From NCBI GenBank assembly GCA_020629815.1, contig JAHDCN010000094.1, forward strand, positions 1 to 10,090: a DNA stretch of 10,090 bases. Reading direction: 5' to 3'. The position numbers were made by a program, and so were the translations under genes. Origin of the DNA: Verrucomicrobiota bacterium (GTDB taxonomy: Bacteria > Verrucomicrobiota > Verrucomicrobiia > Verrucomicrobiales > DEV007). The notes beneath the pieces were generated by a model. That model did no database searches, was not told where the DNA came from, and saw nothing but the letters and a program-made list of their open reading frames with translations. Shown piece by piece: positions 1 through 6,382 of the stretch. Position 1 is the first letter of the stretch, and every line of letters starts with the position of its first letter.

Positions 1-419
1 TGCGCGACAAGATTTTGGAGCGTGCGAAAGAAGCTTTTAAGCCGGAATTCCTCAACCGTCTTGATGAGAAGATTGTGTTCCACGTGCTGGAGCGTGATGA
101 CCTAATCACAATTGTCGGTCTGGAAATTCAGACAGTCCTCGATCGTCTGGCGGAGAAAGAGATCATCCTCGAACTCGACGAATCTGCGAAAGAATTCCTC
201 ATTGCCGAAGGCTACGATCCCGATTACGGGGCCCGCCCGATGCGCCGTGCTGTGGAGAAAAACCTCGAAGACCCGCTCGCTGAGCACCTGCTTCGCGGAA
301 CCGTATCTCCCGGCCAGGTCGTTAAAGTCTCTCACGAAGAAGGCGAAAAAGTTCTCTCGTTTTCTGCAGAAGACAGCGACGGCGGTGAGAAAGTCGAGGC
401 GGTGGAAGCGAAGAGCTAA
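1..419 (+). CDS. clpC: Clp/Hsp100 AAA+ chaperone, C-terminal fragment (ClpC-like)
   Basis: This is the 3' end of a gene entered from outside the window; the reading frame is set by the codon at position 3 and runs about 138 residues to a TAA at 417-419. The peptide carries hallmarks of the second AAA+ module of Hsp100 unfoldases: FKPEFLNRLDE followed by IVFHVL, then the small C-terminal subdomain with GYDPDYGARPMRRAVEK, whose GAR arginine is the sensor-2 residue. These ATP-driven unfoldases feed substrates to ClpP (ClpC) or disaggregate proteins (ClpB). ClpC is preferred because the RRAVEKNLEDPLAEHLLRG stretch and the short charged tail resemble ClpC more than ClpB, but the distinguishing N-terminal and middle domains lie outside the window. 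The acidic end (SAEDSDGGEK onward) is unconserved. The stop overlaps the convergent response regulator's stop by 4 nt. Family assignment is very secure; the ClpC/ClpB choice is less so. Confidence 0.9.
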   Translation, partial: RDKILERAKEAFKPEFLNRLDEKIVFHVLERDDLITIVGLEIQTVLDRLAEKEIILELDESAKEFLIAEGYDPDYGARPMRRAVEKNLEDPLAEHLLRGTVSPGQVVKVSHEEGEKVLSFSAEDSDGGEKVEAVEAKS

Positions 420-1192
420 CTGCGGCTGCGCATTTTTTCCAACAGCGTTTCAAGATTCCGAGTCACGGCGATTTGATTGCCGGACTCGGTGTTCGCCCAA
501 TTATTGCGGCCTTTCTTTTCCAGAGAGGAAACCTGCTGTATTGCAACAATCGCAGAGCGGCTGACACGTAGAAAAAACTCAGGGTCCAGCAAACCTTCGA
601 GACGCGCCATCGTCATACGCCAGAGATATACTTTCCCGGCAGTGTGGACTTCGAGGTAATTTCGATCAGCTTGAAACAGAAAGATCGAATCGACAGGCAC
701 GAAATGCGTCTCGCTACCATCGCAAATCTCAATCTGACTCGGGAATCCGGATTTGTCTCCGGTTCCGGATTCCACCCAGTCCCGCAGCTTTTTGTCTTCT
801 TCATTGCGCCTGCGTGCGGCCAGTGAGTTGCGTACCCGATCAACGGTAAGCGCAATTCGATCTGGACTCACCGGCTTGAGGAGGTAGTCGAGTGCGTTCA
901 ATTCAAATGCGGAAATCGCATGTTCATTGTATGCGGTCGCGAAAACTATCAGAGGCAGTTGCTGCATTTCCCCGACTAATTCGGAGACCACCTCCAAACC
1001 CGTGTGATCAGGAAGCCCGATATCCAGAAAAATCAGATCCGGTGGATTCTGTAGCGTCGCATCAATACAATCCGTTCCATTTCCGAATTCACCCACAATC
1101 TCGAGATCAGTATAGCTACTGAGCAGATGTTGCATCCGCTGCCTGGCGAGTGGTTCATCATCAACCAGAAAGGTGCGAATTATTTCACTCAT
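416..1192 (-). CDS. LytTR-family response regulator (LytR/AlgR type)
   Basis: This 258-residue DNA-binding response regulator is the output half of the two-component system with the kinase immediately upstream. The receiver domain covers about residues 5-120: acidic pair D11/D12, predicted phosphoacceptor D57 in FLDIGLPD, conserved T86 and K106 in LLKPVSP. After a charged linker (about 125-150) comes a LytTR domain (about 152-255), seen in FVPVDSIFLFQADRNYLEVHT, then FLRVSRSAIV and the terminal GNQIAVTRNLETLLEKM. LytTR domains bind DNA through beta-strands and usually activate transcription from direct repeats. The ATG at 1192-1190 lies inside the last codons of the kinase gene and is preceded by a strong ribosome binding site, so the start is secure. 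The gene ends in TAG at 418-416, sharing 4 nt with the convergent clp stop. No target gene is evident here, although the divergent membrane-protein gene at 2451 is a candidate by position only. Confidence 0.95.
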   Translation of the reverse strand: MSEIIRTFLVDDEPLARQRMQHLLSSYTDLEIVGEFGNGTDCIDATLQNPPDLIFLDIGLPDHTGLEVVSELVGEMQQLPLIVFATAYNEHAISAFELNALDYLLKPVSPDRIALTVDRVRNSLAARRRNEEDKKLRDWVESGTGDKSGFPSQIEICDGSETHFVPVDSIFLFQADRNYLEVHTAGKVYLWRMTMARLEGLLDPEFFLRVSRSAIVAIQQVSSLEKKGRNNWANTESGNQIAVTRNLETLLEKMRSRS

Positions 1193-2375
1193 TCACCTCC
1201 CCTTTCCTGACTGGAACCAGAATCGAAACTGCTGTTCCTCCGCCATCTGGAAACTTTACCTCCAAAGTAGCTTCTCCCGGGAAGGCGGTTTCCAAACGTC
1301 GTCTGACATTTTCGGTTCCGATGCCAAATCCACCCTGATGATCTTTGGACTCTCCACCGATGCCATCGTCAATCAATTGAACATGAAGTAATCCTGCCTG
1401 AATCCGTGTATGAACCGCAAAGACTGACGGCTCACTCTTCGGTTCGATCCCATGTTTGATCGCGTTCTCTGCAAGAGGCTGGAGAGCCAGTGGCGGCAAC
1501 AGGCAGCCTAAGGTTTCCTCTTCGACGAATTCCTGAACACTCAGTCGATCTGAAAAACGCACCTGCTCAATCGCCAGATAATCGCGGAGCAAATCCAATT
1601 CTTCCCGAAGCGGAATTAGCGGCTTCTCAGAAGATTGCAACACCCGACGCAGCAGCTGCGAAAGCCGGTTCACCATATCGTCAGCTTTTTCCGGATCGAC
1701 GAGAATCAAAGCCGACACCGAATTCAGGGTGTTAAAGAGAAAGTGTGGTTGAAGACGGTTCTGCAATTCCCTCAACCGGGCCTGGCTCAATTCATTTTGC
1801 AGTTCCAAATTACGGCGCTTTCGTGCTTCATCAGCACGCCGCTGCAAAAGTGCATTTCCAATCAACACAAACAACCAGTTGAGGAGAAACCAGGCAGGAA
1901 ATTTTCTGGCTAAAGGCTTCGGCCGCAACCGGTATTCCCTCTGTCTCAATTGCGGCCCCCTTCGATTGCTCCGAACTTCCCTTATTTGAGGGTTCTCGGC
2001 AGCAGCTTGCTGGAAAATGGGTCGGGTTGCAGGATGCACCACAAACGCGACCAGTAGCTCTGCCAGCAAAAGCATCACGAGTGAAGCGGCAAAATGAACC
2101 GCCAAATTTCTCCATTTCTTACTCCCGAACAGAGGAAACCGTTTCACTAACCACCACAAAACGGGACCAAGCACAACCCAGGGAAGCCAGTTTCGCAAAA
2201 CGGCTCCAAATACTTCCTGCCAACTCGCCCCATTCCCCCAGGAAGTCTGGAGAATCACCAAAACGGTCAATGCCACCAGCCATATACCGAGGTAAGTCAA
2301 CAAACTGCGAATCCCGCCCGACTTTCCGGGTATCGATTCTTTTCGAGATGGGGACTCCGCTTCCACTCCATACAA
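1185..2375 (-). CDS. LytS-type sensor histidine kinase (HisKA_7TM-less, PF06580 family)
   Basis: This membrane sensor kinase is predicted to phosphorylate the LytTR regulator encoded directly downstream. About four hydrophobic segments are visible near residues 27-44, 62-78, 91-113 and 158-176, with a strongly basic stretch (about 136-158) before the last. A coiled-coil-like segment (about 180-206) leads to the His_kinase motif RLQPHFLFNTLNS with phosphoacceptor H211. The catalytic ATPase region follows: N-box LQPLAENAIKHG (N304), G1 box DDGIGG at 336-341 and G2 box FGIGTENVRRRL. No known extracellular sensor domain is recognisable, so the signal is unknown. The gene overlaps the regulator by 8 nt. 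The start is uncertain: the first in-frame start codon is TTG at 2375, two codons after an in-frame stop, and it lacks a Shine-Dalgarno sequence. A nearby ATG (2371) is out of frame, and the in-frame GTG (codon 4) or TTGs (codons 25-26) are alternatives that keep all domains. Confidence 0.93.
   Translation of the reverse strand: MYGVEAESPSRKESIPGKSGGIRSLLTYLGIWLVALTVLVILQTSWGNGASWQEVFGAVLRNWLPWVVLGPVLWWLVKRFPLFGSKKWRNLAVHFAASLVMLLLAELLVAFVVHPATRPIFQQAAAENPQIREVRSNRRGPQLRQREYRLRPKPLARKFPAWFLLNWLFVLIGNALLQRRADEARKRRNLELQNELSQARLRELQNRLQPHFLFNTLNSVSALILVDPEKADDMVNRLSQLLRRVLQSSEKPLIPLREELDLLRDYLAIEQVRFSDRLSVQEFVEEETLGCLLPPLALQPLAENAIKHGIEPKSEPSVFAVHTRIQAGLLHVQLIDDGIGGESKDHQGGFGIGTENVRRRLETAFPGEATLEVKFPDGGGTAVSILVPVRKGEVNE
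1193..1201 (-). promoter_or_regulatory. Ribosome binding site of the LytTR regulator
   Basis: On the minus strand the bases just before the ATG at 1192 read GGGAGGTGA. The last eight of them are complementary to the anti-Shine-Dalgarno end of 16S rRNA. The core GGAGG is only 3 nt from the ATG, closer than usual. The site lies within the end of the kinase coding sequence, so kinase and regulator are probably translationally coupled. It is the clearest Shine-Dalgarno sequence in the window. Confidence 0.75.
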
Positions 2376-2450
2376 GGGAGGTCAGACAGAAGTTGCGCAA
2401 CCAAAAAGCCAAGTAGTGAAAGAACTCTGCGCCCTACACGTAACCTGCCC
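2376..2450. promoter_or_regulatory. Divergent intergenic region between kinase and YdjM-like gene
   Basis: These 75 nt separate the start of the histidine kinase (minus strand) from the start of the YdjM-like gene (plus strand) and must hold the promoters of both, or lie in their leaders. I could not identify a good -35/-10 pair on either strand, nor a clear LytTR direct repeat. Neither start codon has a purine-rich ribosome binding site in front of it. The feature is called from gene arrangement only. Confidence 0.4.
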
Positions 2451-3002
2451 ATGTCACCTGTTGGCCACTCACTCACCGGACTCGCGATCCTTGCCGCGGT
2501 TCTCCCATCCCGATCCCTGAAGCGCCCACTCTTCCTTTTTGGCACTGCTTCGACATTCGTTCTTTTTGCAAATATCCCTGATCTGCCATTGCCCAACTGG
2601 GGACACGACCGCTACGACATCAGTCACAGCATTTTCTCAACCACTCTGGGAGTGATATGTCTGGTCTGCCTGTATCGAGCCTGGCTGAATGGCAAAGCAA
2701 AACCTCAACTCCACGGGCATCTCATCTACTTCGGTGCTTTCGCCTGGTATAGTCACCTACTACTGGATTCATTTTACAATCACGGACGCGGGATTGGAGT
2801 CATGTGGCCATTAGGTGAAGGCAGGCTCAATCTTCCCTTGCCCTGGTTTGAAACACTCCGAATCTATTCAAAAAATGATATTCTCTCGCCACACAGCCTT
2901 CGAATATACGCAACCGAAGGCATCGCGTACGGCATAGTTCTGTTGGCGATCATAACCCTTCGTTTCTGGCTTCATATAAAAGCGAGGACAGAGAAGATCT
3001 GA
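2451..3002 (+). CDS. Membrane-bound YdjM/DUF457-family metal-dependent hydrolase
   Basis: This 183-residue protein matches the pattern of the YdjM (DUF457, PF04307) family, inner-membrane proteins annotated as putative metal-dependent hydrolases from conserved His/Asp residues; their true substrate is not established. Visible signatures are GHSLTG at residues 5-10 (H6), NIPDLP with D44, the HS pair at 59-60 in DISHSIFSTTLG, and YSHLLLDSFYNHG with H102 and D106. These are the usual ligand-like positions of the family. Hydrophobic segments lie near residues 8-20, 27-41, 61-77, 91-106 and 156-174. The ATG at 2451 starts exactly at the conserved N-terminal motif, so the start is credible although no Shine-Dalgarno sequence precedes it. 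The gene is divergent from the histidine kinase, with 75 nt between the start codons, which suggests shared control but does not prove it. It ends in TGA at 3000-3002. Confidence 0.82.
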   Translation: MSPVGHSLTGLAILAAVLPSRSLKRPLFLFGTASTFVLFANIPDLPLPNWGHDRYDISHSIFSTTLGVICLVCLYRAWLNGKAKPQLHGHLIYFGAFAWYSHLLLDSFYNHGRGIGVMWPLGEGRLNLPLPWFETLRIYSKNDILSPHSLRIYATEGIAYGIVLLAIITLRFWLHIKARTEKI

Positions 3003-3026
3003 ATTTTCAGAAATATTGTGATTTTC

Positions 3027-3061
3027 TTGACTTTTAGTGCAATTTTTGCGAAAATTATAAA
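3027..3061 (+). promoter_or_regulatory. Candidate promoter of the small secreted protein
   Basis: The AT-rich stretch before the gene at 3076 contains TTGACT at 3027-3032, a 5/6 match to the sigma-70 -35 box. A 17-nt spacer leads to GAAAAT (3050-3055), a weak 4/6 match to the -10 box. TATAAA at 3056-3061 is a better -10 sequence, but its 23-nt spacing is too long and would leave a leader of only a few bases. The combination supports a local promoter, but the exact -10 box is undecided. Confidence 0.45.
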
Positions 3062-3075
3062 ATACACGAAATTTT

Positions 3076-3429
3076 ATGAACAAACTCGCAATTACTCTGC
3101 TCGCTCTCTTTTTCGCTTTTGGTGCAGCTACCACTTATGCGGAAGAAACAAATCGCTACCGTTTGGTCGGTTATTCGATTCAACCTCGCAGCGCAAACTT
3201 CGGCATTCGGTCCGGTGCCATTTGCAAAAAGAAGAAGTATCCCAAACCGGTCGCTGGCACGAGTCGTTCACGAGTTTTGGTGAAAAACATCAGTCGTGTT
3301 TCCGGTGACCTTCGCTTATCGAACACCTTTCTCGGTATGTCCGAGCGCGCATCGAAGCGAGTCGAAAAGGTTTCCAGCCCGGAAGTGATTCTGGCAACTC
3401 AATATCTTTATTCCGACGCGCGTCGGTAA
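3076..3429 (+). CDS. Small secreted basic protein of unknown function
   Basis: I do not recognise this 117-residue protein. Its N-terminus is a textbook Sec signal peptide: MNK, a hydrophobic core at residues 4-18 and a probable signal-peptidase site TYA/EE after A22, leaving a mature chain of about 95 residues in the periplasm or outside. By my count the mature chain has 20 Lys/Arg against 7 Asp/Glu, and it includes the run CKKKKYPKP with the single cysteine (C50). There is no lipobox, no further membrane segment and no repeat. The stretch SRSRVLVKNISRVSGDLRLSN could be beta-rich, but that is a guess. The ATG at 3076 is favoured because it begins the signal peptide; there is no Shine-Dalgarno sequence. 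The gene appears to be its own unit, with a candidate promoter upstream and an intrinsic terminator downstream. The signal peptide and coherent frame make a real gene likely, but its function is unknown. Confidence 0.75.
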   Translation: MNKLAITLLALFFAFGAATTYAEETNRYRLVGYSIQPRSANFGIRSGAICKKKKYPKPVAGTSRSRVLVKNISRVSGDLRLSNTFLGMSERASKRVEKVSSPEVILATQYLYSDARR

Positions 3430-3463
3430 CCAATTTCTCCTCCTAACTTTGGAGAATATCATG

Positions 3464-3496
3464 AAGGGATGTCTGCGCAGCGGGCATCCCTTTTTT
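3464..3496 (+). terminator. Intrinsic terminator after the small secreted protein gene
   Basis: AAGGGATG (3464-3471) pairs perfectly with CATCCCTT (3485-3492) across a 13-nt loop, and a run of six T (3491-3496) follows immediately. This is a classic rho-independent terminator for the plus-strand gene ending at 3429. The T-run overlaps the stop codon of the convergent acpH gene. The opposite side of the stem lacks a T-tract on the minus strand, so it should work in one direction only. Confidence 0.85.
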
Positions 3497-4091
3497 ATTT
3501 CTTCCGATCTCTGCGAAAGTCTTCCATGAAACGGAGAGCGTCCGGAAAGAACTGCAGGAAGTGCTCTTCCATCGATTGAAAATGGTTTTTCAATTCTCGC
3601 ACAGATCCATCAATAGGACTCAGGTTTTCGCTACGCCGGGAAATACGCTTTAGCGTGTATTCGATCCCGTTCACGCTTCGGTAGTTGGCAAACCAGTCTT
3701 CGGCAATCATTTGCCGAATGATCTCCATCGCATCTTTCGGTGCATGGTCAGCAGCTCTCTCGAGATCGGCGTATACTTCTTTGGTGAATTCACCAACGCT
3801 TTGACCGGAACAAAATTGCTTCCAGTTTCGGGAAAGAAAGTGATCATAAAACACATCGATAATGATTCCCGCATATCGCCGCAGCTCTGGATCAAGCAAA
3901 TCCCGACTGGCCTTCCAGGCAGGATGCTCGTCGGTAAACACATCGATATGGCGATGCTCCATGATGGCCTCCCAAATCACGGGCTCAAAGCGATCATCCC
4001 AGGGTTTTCCTTTCACGAAATCCCCCAACAAATTGCCCATCCGTGATTCCGGCGTGGGCTCTGCAACAAAGAGATGGGCGAGAAAATTCAT
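3495..4091 (-). CDS. acpH: Acyl carrier protein phosphodiesterase (AcpH family)
   Basis: This 198-residue protein closely follows the E. coli AcpH (YajB, PF04336/DUF479) pattern, which hydrolyses the 4'-phosphopantetheine prosthetic group from holo-ACP and so recycles apo-ACP in the cytoplasm. The N-terminus MNFLAHL matches the family exactly, fixing the start. GNLLGDFVKG places Asp at residue 24, the position reported as important for metal-dependent activity in E. coli AcpH. HRHIDVFTD (H46, H48, D50, D54) and DVFYDHFLSRNW (D79, D83, H84) are the other hallmark HD-like motifs. Length is close to that of E. coli AcpH. AGGGG precedes the ATG at 4091 by a few bases and may serve as a ribosome binding site. 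The gene begins 5 nt after the stop of the AAA ATPase gene, so the two are almost certainly co-transcribed; no functional link between them is known to me. It ends in TAA at 3497-3495, inside the terminator of the convergent gene. Confidence 0.9.
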   Translation of the reverse strand: MNFLAHLFVAEPTPESRMGNLLGDFVKGKPWDDRFEPVIWEAIMEHRHIDVFTDEHPAWKASRDLLDPELRRYAGIIIDVFYDHFLSRNWKQFCSGQSVGEFTKEVYADLERAADHAPKDAMEIIRQMIAEDWFANYRSVNGIEYTLKRISRRSENLSPIDGSVRELKNHFQSMEEHFLQFFPDALRFMEDFRRDRKK

Positions 4092-4096
4092 CGCCC

Positions 4097-5815
4097 CTAC
4101 GACTGCGCTTTGTCGCGGAAGACCTTTGGTACAAAGTCCAGATCACTGGCTTCGCTGACCGCCAGGCCAATTTGGAAATCCATGATCTCGGTTGGAATTG
4201 GATTCTGGTACTCATCAAGGCAATCACGGAGAGCCTCAACCGGATCAACCTTTTTGGTTTTCACCAATCGGTAGATTTTAATCGCAATCGATTCTGCGGC
4301 GCCAGGGGTAACCAGTTCAGGAACCAAATCGAGAATGTGCTCCGGGCACTCTTTTGGCAGATCGAGTTTGTGTTTCTTTCCAAGCGCACGAATCAGCATA
4401 TAACCGCCCACTGGATCGTGAGCCGGAAATAGAGGAATCTTCACATCAACACGTCCCGGTCGCTTCAGGTCCACCTCGATTAGGTCCGGACGACTGGAGG
4501 CGAGAATCCAGAGAATTTTCCCGCGGTTGCGGGTATCACTCATTTCCTTTGCCATCATGGAATACACACGACCGGAAACACCGGAATCGCCCGAGCCCGA
4601 ATCCCTACTGCCAAGAGCCTGATCTGCCTCATCAATGAAAACGATGCATCGACCAAGAGCATGCAGGAGGTTAAAGATTCTCTCCAGGTTGCCCTCGGTC
4701 GAGCCAACCCAGCGATCGCGAAAGTTCTTCAGCTTCACCACCGGAACACCCGCCTCCCCTGCAAGACACTCCACGATGTAGGTCTTTCCTGTGCCCACCG
4801 GACCGCAAAGTAGATAGCCCATCGGCATCGCACCGGTATCTCCCTGTCGCCAAAGCTCAATATCCTGACGCATCCAGGTTTTCACCGCGTCATGACCATA
4901 CACATCGTCGAGTGTTCGAGTTGGCTCGAGAAATCCGATCAGCCCCTGCGCATCTTTTTCCACGAGCTGCTGCTTCAGATCGGCCAGGTCATCTTCCACC
5001 AAAGGCTTGTCTTCGTATTCGCGGGTTTTCAGCAATCCCTCGATAGAGGAGAGCGTCGCTCCGGCCAGTCTTTCCGCAGGCATTTCGGGACTCTCTACAA
5101 AGTTCTCTAAAGCCTTGGGGTATTCCTTTACAAAGTAGTCAAAAGCCAGTCCAAGGTCTTCACTGGAGGGCATTTCATACTCGACCAGCGCAGCTCTCGT
5201 GTTATTCGCCAGCAGATGATTCAAGTCGTTGAGATTCTCAGTCACCAGGAAGACTGACATATTCTGCTCCAGAAAATGAGTCTCGTGCGACCAGGACCGA
5301 ACCACTGAAGCCATCGAACTCAGCTGGTAATCGCGGGTTTGCTTGGAAATAGGGAATACCAACTCCGCAGATTTGATCACCACCGCGATCGAGTGATTCC
5401 GGCCCGCGAGCTGCCGTTTTACCTCCGCGACCTCCGGATCGCTGCTGTCTCCCGGTTGAATCCGTCGCAAGTTGACGCAAAACCGAAAGAAGTGATCGAG
5501 GTAACCAATTGCCTGCGCCGGATCTTTTGGTAAATCTTCGTTGTGACGCAGCTTGCGGAAGAACTCTTCACCTTGCTCAATGCGCAAACCAGTTCCGAGC
5601 TCGTAGCTCAGCACCAGATCAAACTTGCGGAGTTGCACTCCAGTAAGGAAATCGATCAGGTTACCAATCGATGGATCTCCGCCTTCTTTTTCGGCGGGAA
5701 TCAACATTCGGTCATTTACATTTCCGTGAATGATAAACTGATTAGCCGCACCGGAAAGATATTGGGTCCGGATTTGATCGGACCACTCGGGCGCAACGGA
5801 TGTTTCCTCTGACAT
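4097..5815 (-). CDS. AAA-family ATPase with a degenerate N-terminal AAA-like half (Ycf46-like layout)
   Basis: The C-terminal half of this 572-residue protein is a complete AAA module of the SpoVK/FtsH-type superfamily (COG0464): Walker A GPVGTGKT at 338-345 (K344), pore-loop region around NFRDRWVGSTEGN, Walker B CIVFIDEAD at 390-398 (D395, E396), sensor 1 at ASSRPD (439-444) and Arg-finger segment LKRPGRVD (R452, R455). The N-terminal 240 residues look like an AAA fold that has lost its P-loop: FIIHGNVND (27-35), a Walker-B-like strand IAVVIKSAELVF (143-154) and a sensor-1-like strand VFLVTEN (188-194) followed by EYEMPSSED. A helical linker (about 245-300) joins the halves. This dead-plus-live layout resembles cyanobacterial Ycf46-like proteins. 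The substrate is unknown; a ring-forming remodelling ATPase in the cytoplasm is the inference. It is not a type II/IV secretion ATPase despite the prepilin gene 72 nt upstream. ATG at 5815 with only a weak GTAGG upstream; TAG at 4099-4097. Confidence 0.88.
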   Translation of the reverse strand: MSEETSVAPEWSDQIRTQYLSGAANQFIIHGNVNDRMLIPAEKEGGDPSIGNLIDFLTGVQLRKFDLVLSYELGTGLRIEQGEEFFRKLRHNEDLPKDPAQAIGYLDHFFRFCVNLRRIQPGDSSDPEVAEVKRQLAGRNHSIAVVIKSAELVFPISKQTRDYQLSSMASVVRSWSHETHFLEQNMSVFLVTENLNDLNHLLANNTRAALVEYEMPSSEDLGLAFDYFVKEYPKALENFVESPEMPAERLAGATLSSIEGLLKTREYEDKPLVEDDLADLKQQLVEKDAQGLIGFLEPTRTLDDVYGHDAVKTWMRQDIELWRQGDTGAMPMGYLLCGPVGTGKTYIVECLAGEAGVPVVKLKNFRDRWVGSTEGNLERIFNLLHALGRCIVFIDEADQALGSRDSGSGDSGVSGRVYSMMAKEMSDTRNRGKILWILASSRPDLIEVDLKRPGRVDVKIPLFPAHDPVGGYMLIRALGKKHKLDLPKECPEHILDLVPELVTPGAAESIAIKIYRLVKTKKVDPVEALRDCLDEYQNPIPTEIMDFQIGLAVSEASDLDFVPKVFRDKAQS

Positions 5816-5887
5816 GATAACCTACGCTGACCGTTTTTCGGCAGAGAGTCAATCAACAGGAAGAAAGTTCGTGGCAATGAAATCTAC

Positions 5888-6382
5888 TTAATCTTCTCCA
5901 CCCTTCGCATCAAAAGGGTCTTCTGTGTTAATGTCATCTTTTCCTGGAGGCTTCGCTCCCCCTGCATCGGTAGAACGCGTCTGGTCAGTATCAAGAATAC
6001 CAAAAGCGGCACCTTCATAGAGCAAATCGGTTCCCGCTAACGTCAGATAATCGGATGCCGCAGCCTGATCTTTGGAGGACAAACCTTGCAGCCCAAAGAA
6101 ATTCCCTTCAAACACGCCAGCTTCCACAATGCCACCTTCAACCACATTGCCAACAGTCGTCGCTATGCCGTCACTGCTGTAGAAATCCAACCCGGCGCTG
6201 CGAGCACTCTGGTAGATCGATGCAATATTTTGTGCATTTCGGCGCGCAGCCGCCTCAGTCGCAGACTCATTCACATCGGTGATTGCAGGAAGAGCAATCG
6301 CCGAGATGATTCCAATTACTGCGATCACGGAAAGCATTTCTACAAGAGAGAATGCCCGTGTTGTGGTAGGACGAGGGTTCAT
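5888..6382 (-). CDS. Type IV prepilin/pseudopilin-like protein with N-terminal methylation signal
   Basis: This 164-residue protein begins with a short basic leader and the segment RAFSLVEMLSVIAVIGII, a class III (type IV prepilin) signal. Prepilin peptidase would cut between A10 and F11, leaving Phe at +1 and the canonical Glu at +5 (E15), followed by a hydrophobic helix to about residue 33. It has Ala where many prepilins have Gly at -1. The remainder is small, cysteine-free and ends in an acidic, Gly/Pro-rich tail (DDINTEDPFDAKGGED). It may be a type II secretion pseudopilin or a minor pilin; no pilus or secretion machinery gene is nearby, so it must act with parts encoded elsewhere. I chose ATG at 6382 over the adjacent in-frame TTG at 6385; neither has a Shine-Dalgarno sequence. 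It lies 106 nt after the flavoprotein gene and 72 nt before the AAA ATPase gene, all co-directional. Stop TAA at 5890-5888. Confidence 0.85.
   Translation of the reverse strand: MNPRPTTTRAFSLVEMLSVIAVIGIISAIALPAITDVNESATEAAARRNAQNIASIYQSARSAGLDFYSSDGIATTVGNVVEGGIVEAGVFEGNFFGLQGLSSKDQAAASDYLTLAGTDLLYEGAAFGILDTDQTRSTDAGGAKPPGKDDINTEDPFDAKGGED

Noticed and set aside
112..564. Open frame of 150 codons on the plus strand across the clp/regulator junction
   Set aside because: It overlaps two strongly supported genes in other frames and has an Arg/Ser-rich composition typical of an out-of-frame shadow.
2119..2596. Minus-strand open frames that start upstream of and overlap the kinase gene start
   Set aside because: They run out of frame through the kinase and antisense to the YdjM-like gene, show no domain signature, and the kinase frame is fully explained.
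3018..3308. Plus-strand 96-codon frame overlapping the small secreted protein gene
   Set aside because: The alternative frame lacks a sensible signal peptide or domain; the frame at 3076 has a textbook signal peptide and reaches the terminator.
5827..5844. Possible hairpin just upstream of the AAA ATPase gene (CTG-A-CCG, TTTTT loop, CGG-CAG)
   Set aside because: Each half-stem is only 3 bp with a bulge and no T-tract follows on the minus strand; it is within chance expectation.
4097..6382. Idea that the ATPase and prepilin-like gene form a type II secretion or pilus system
   Set aside because: The ATPase has AAA (SpoVK/FtsH-like) motifs, not the Walker/Asp-box/His-box layout of GspE/PilB, and no secretin, platform protein or peptidase gene is present.
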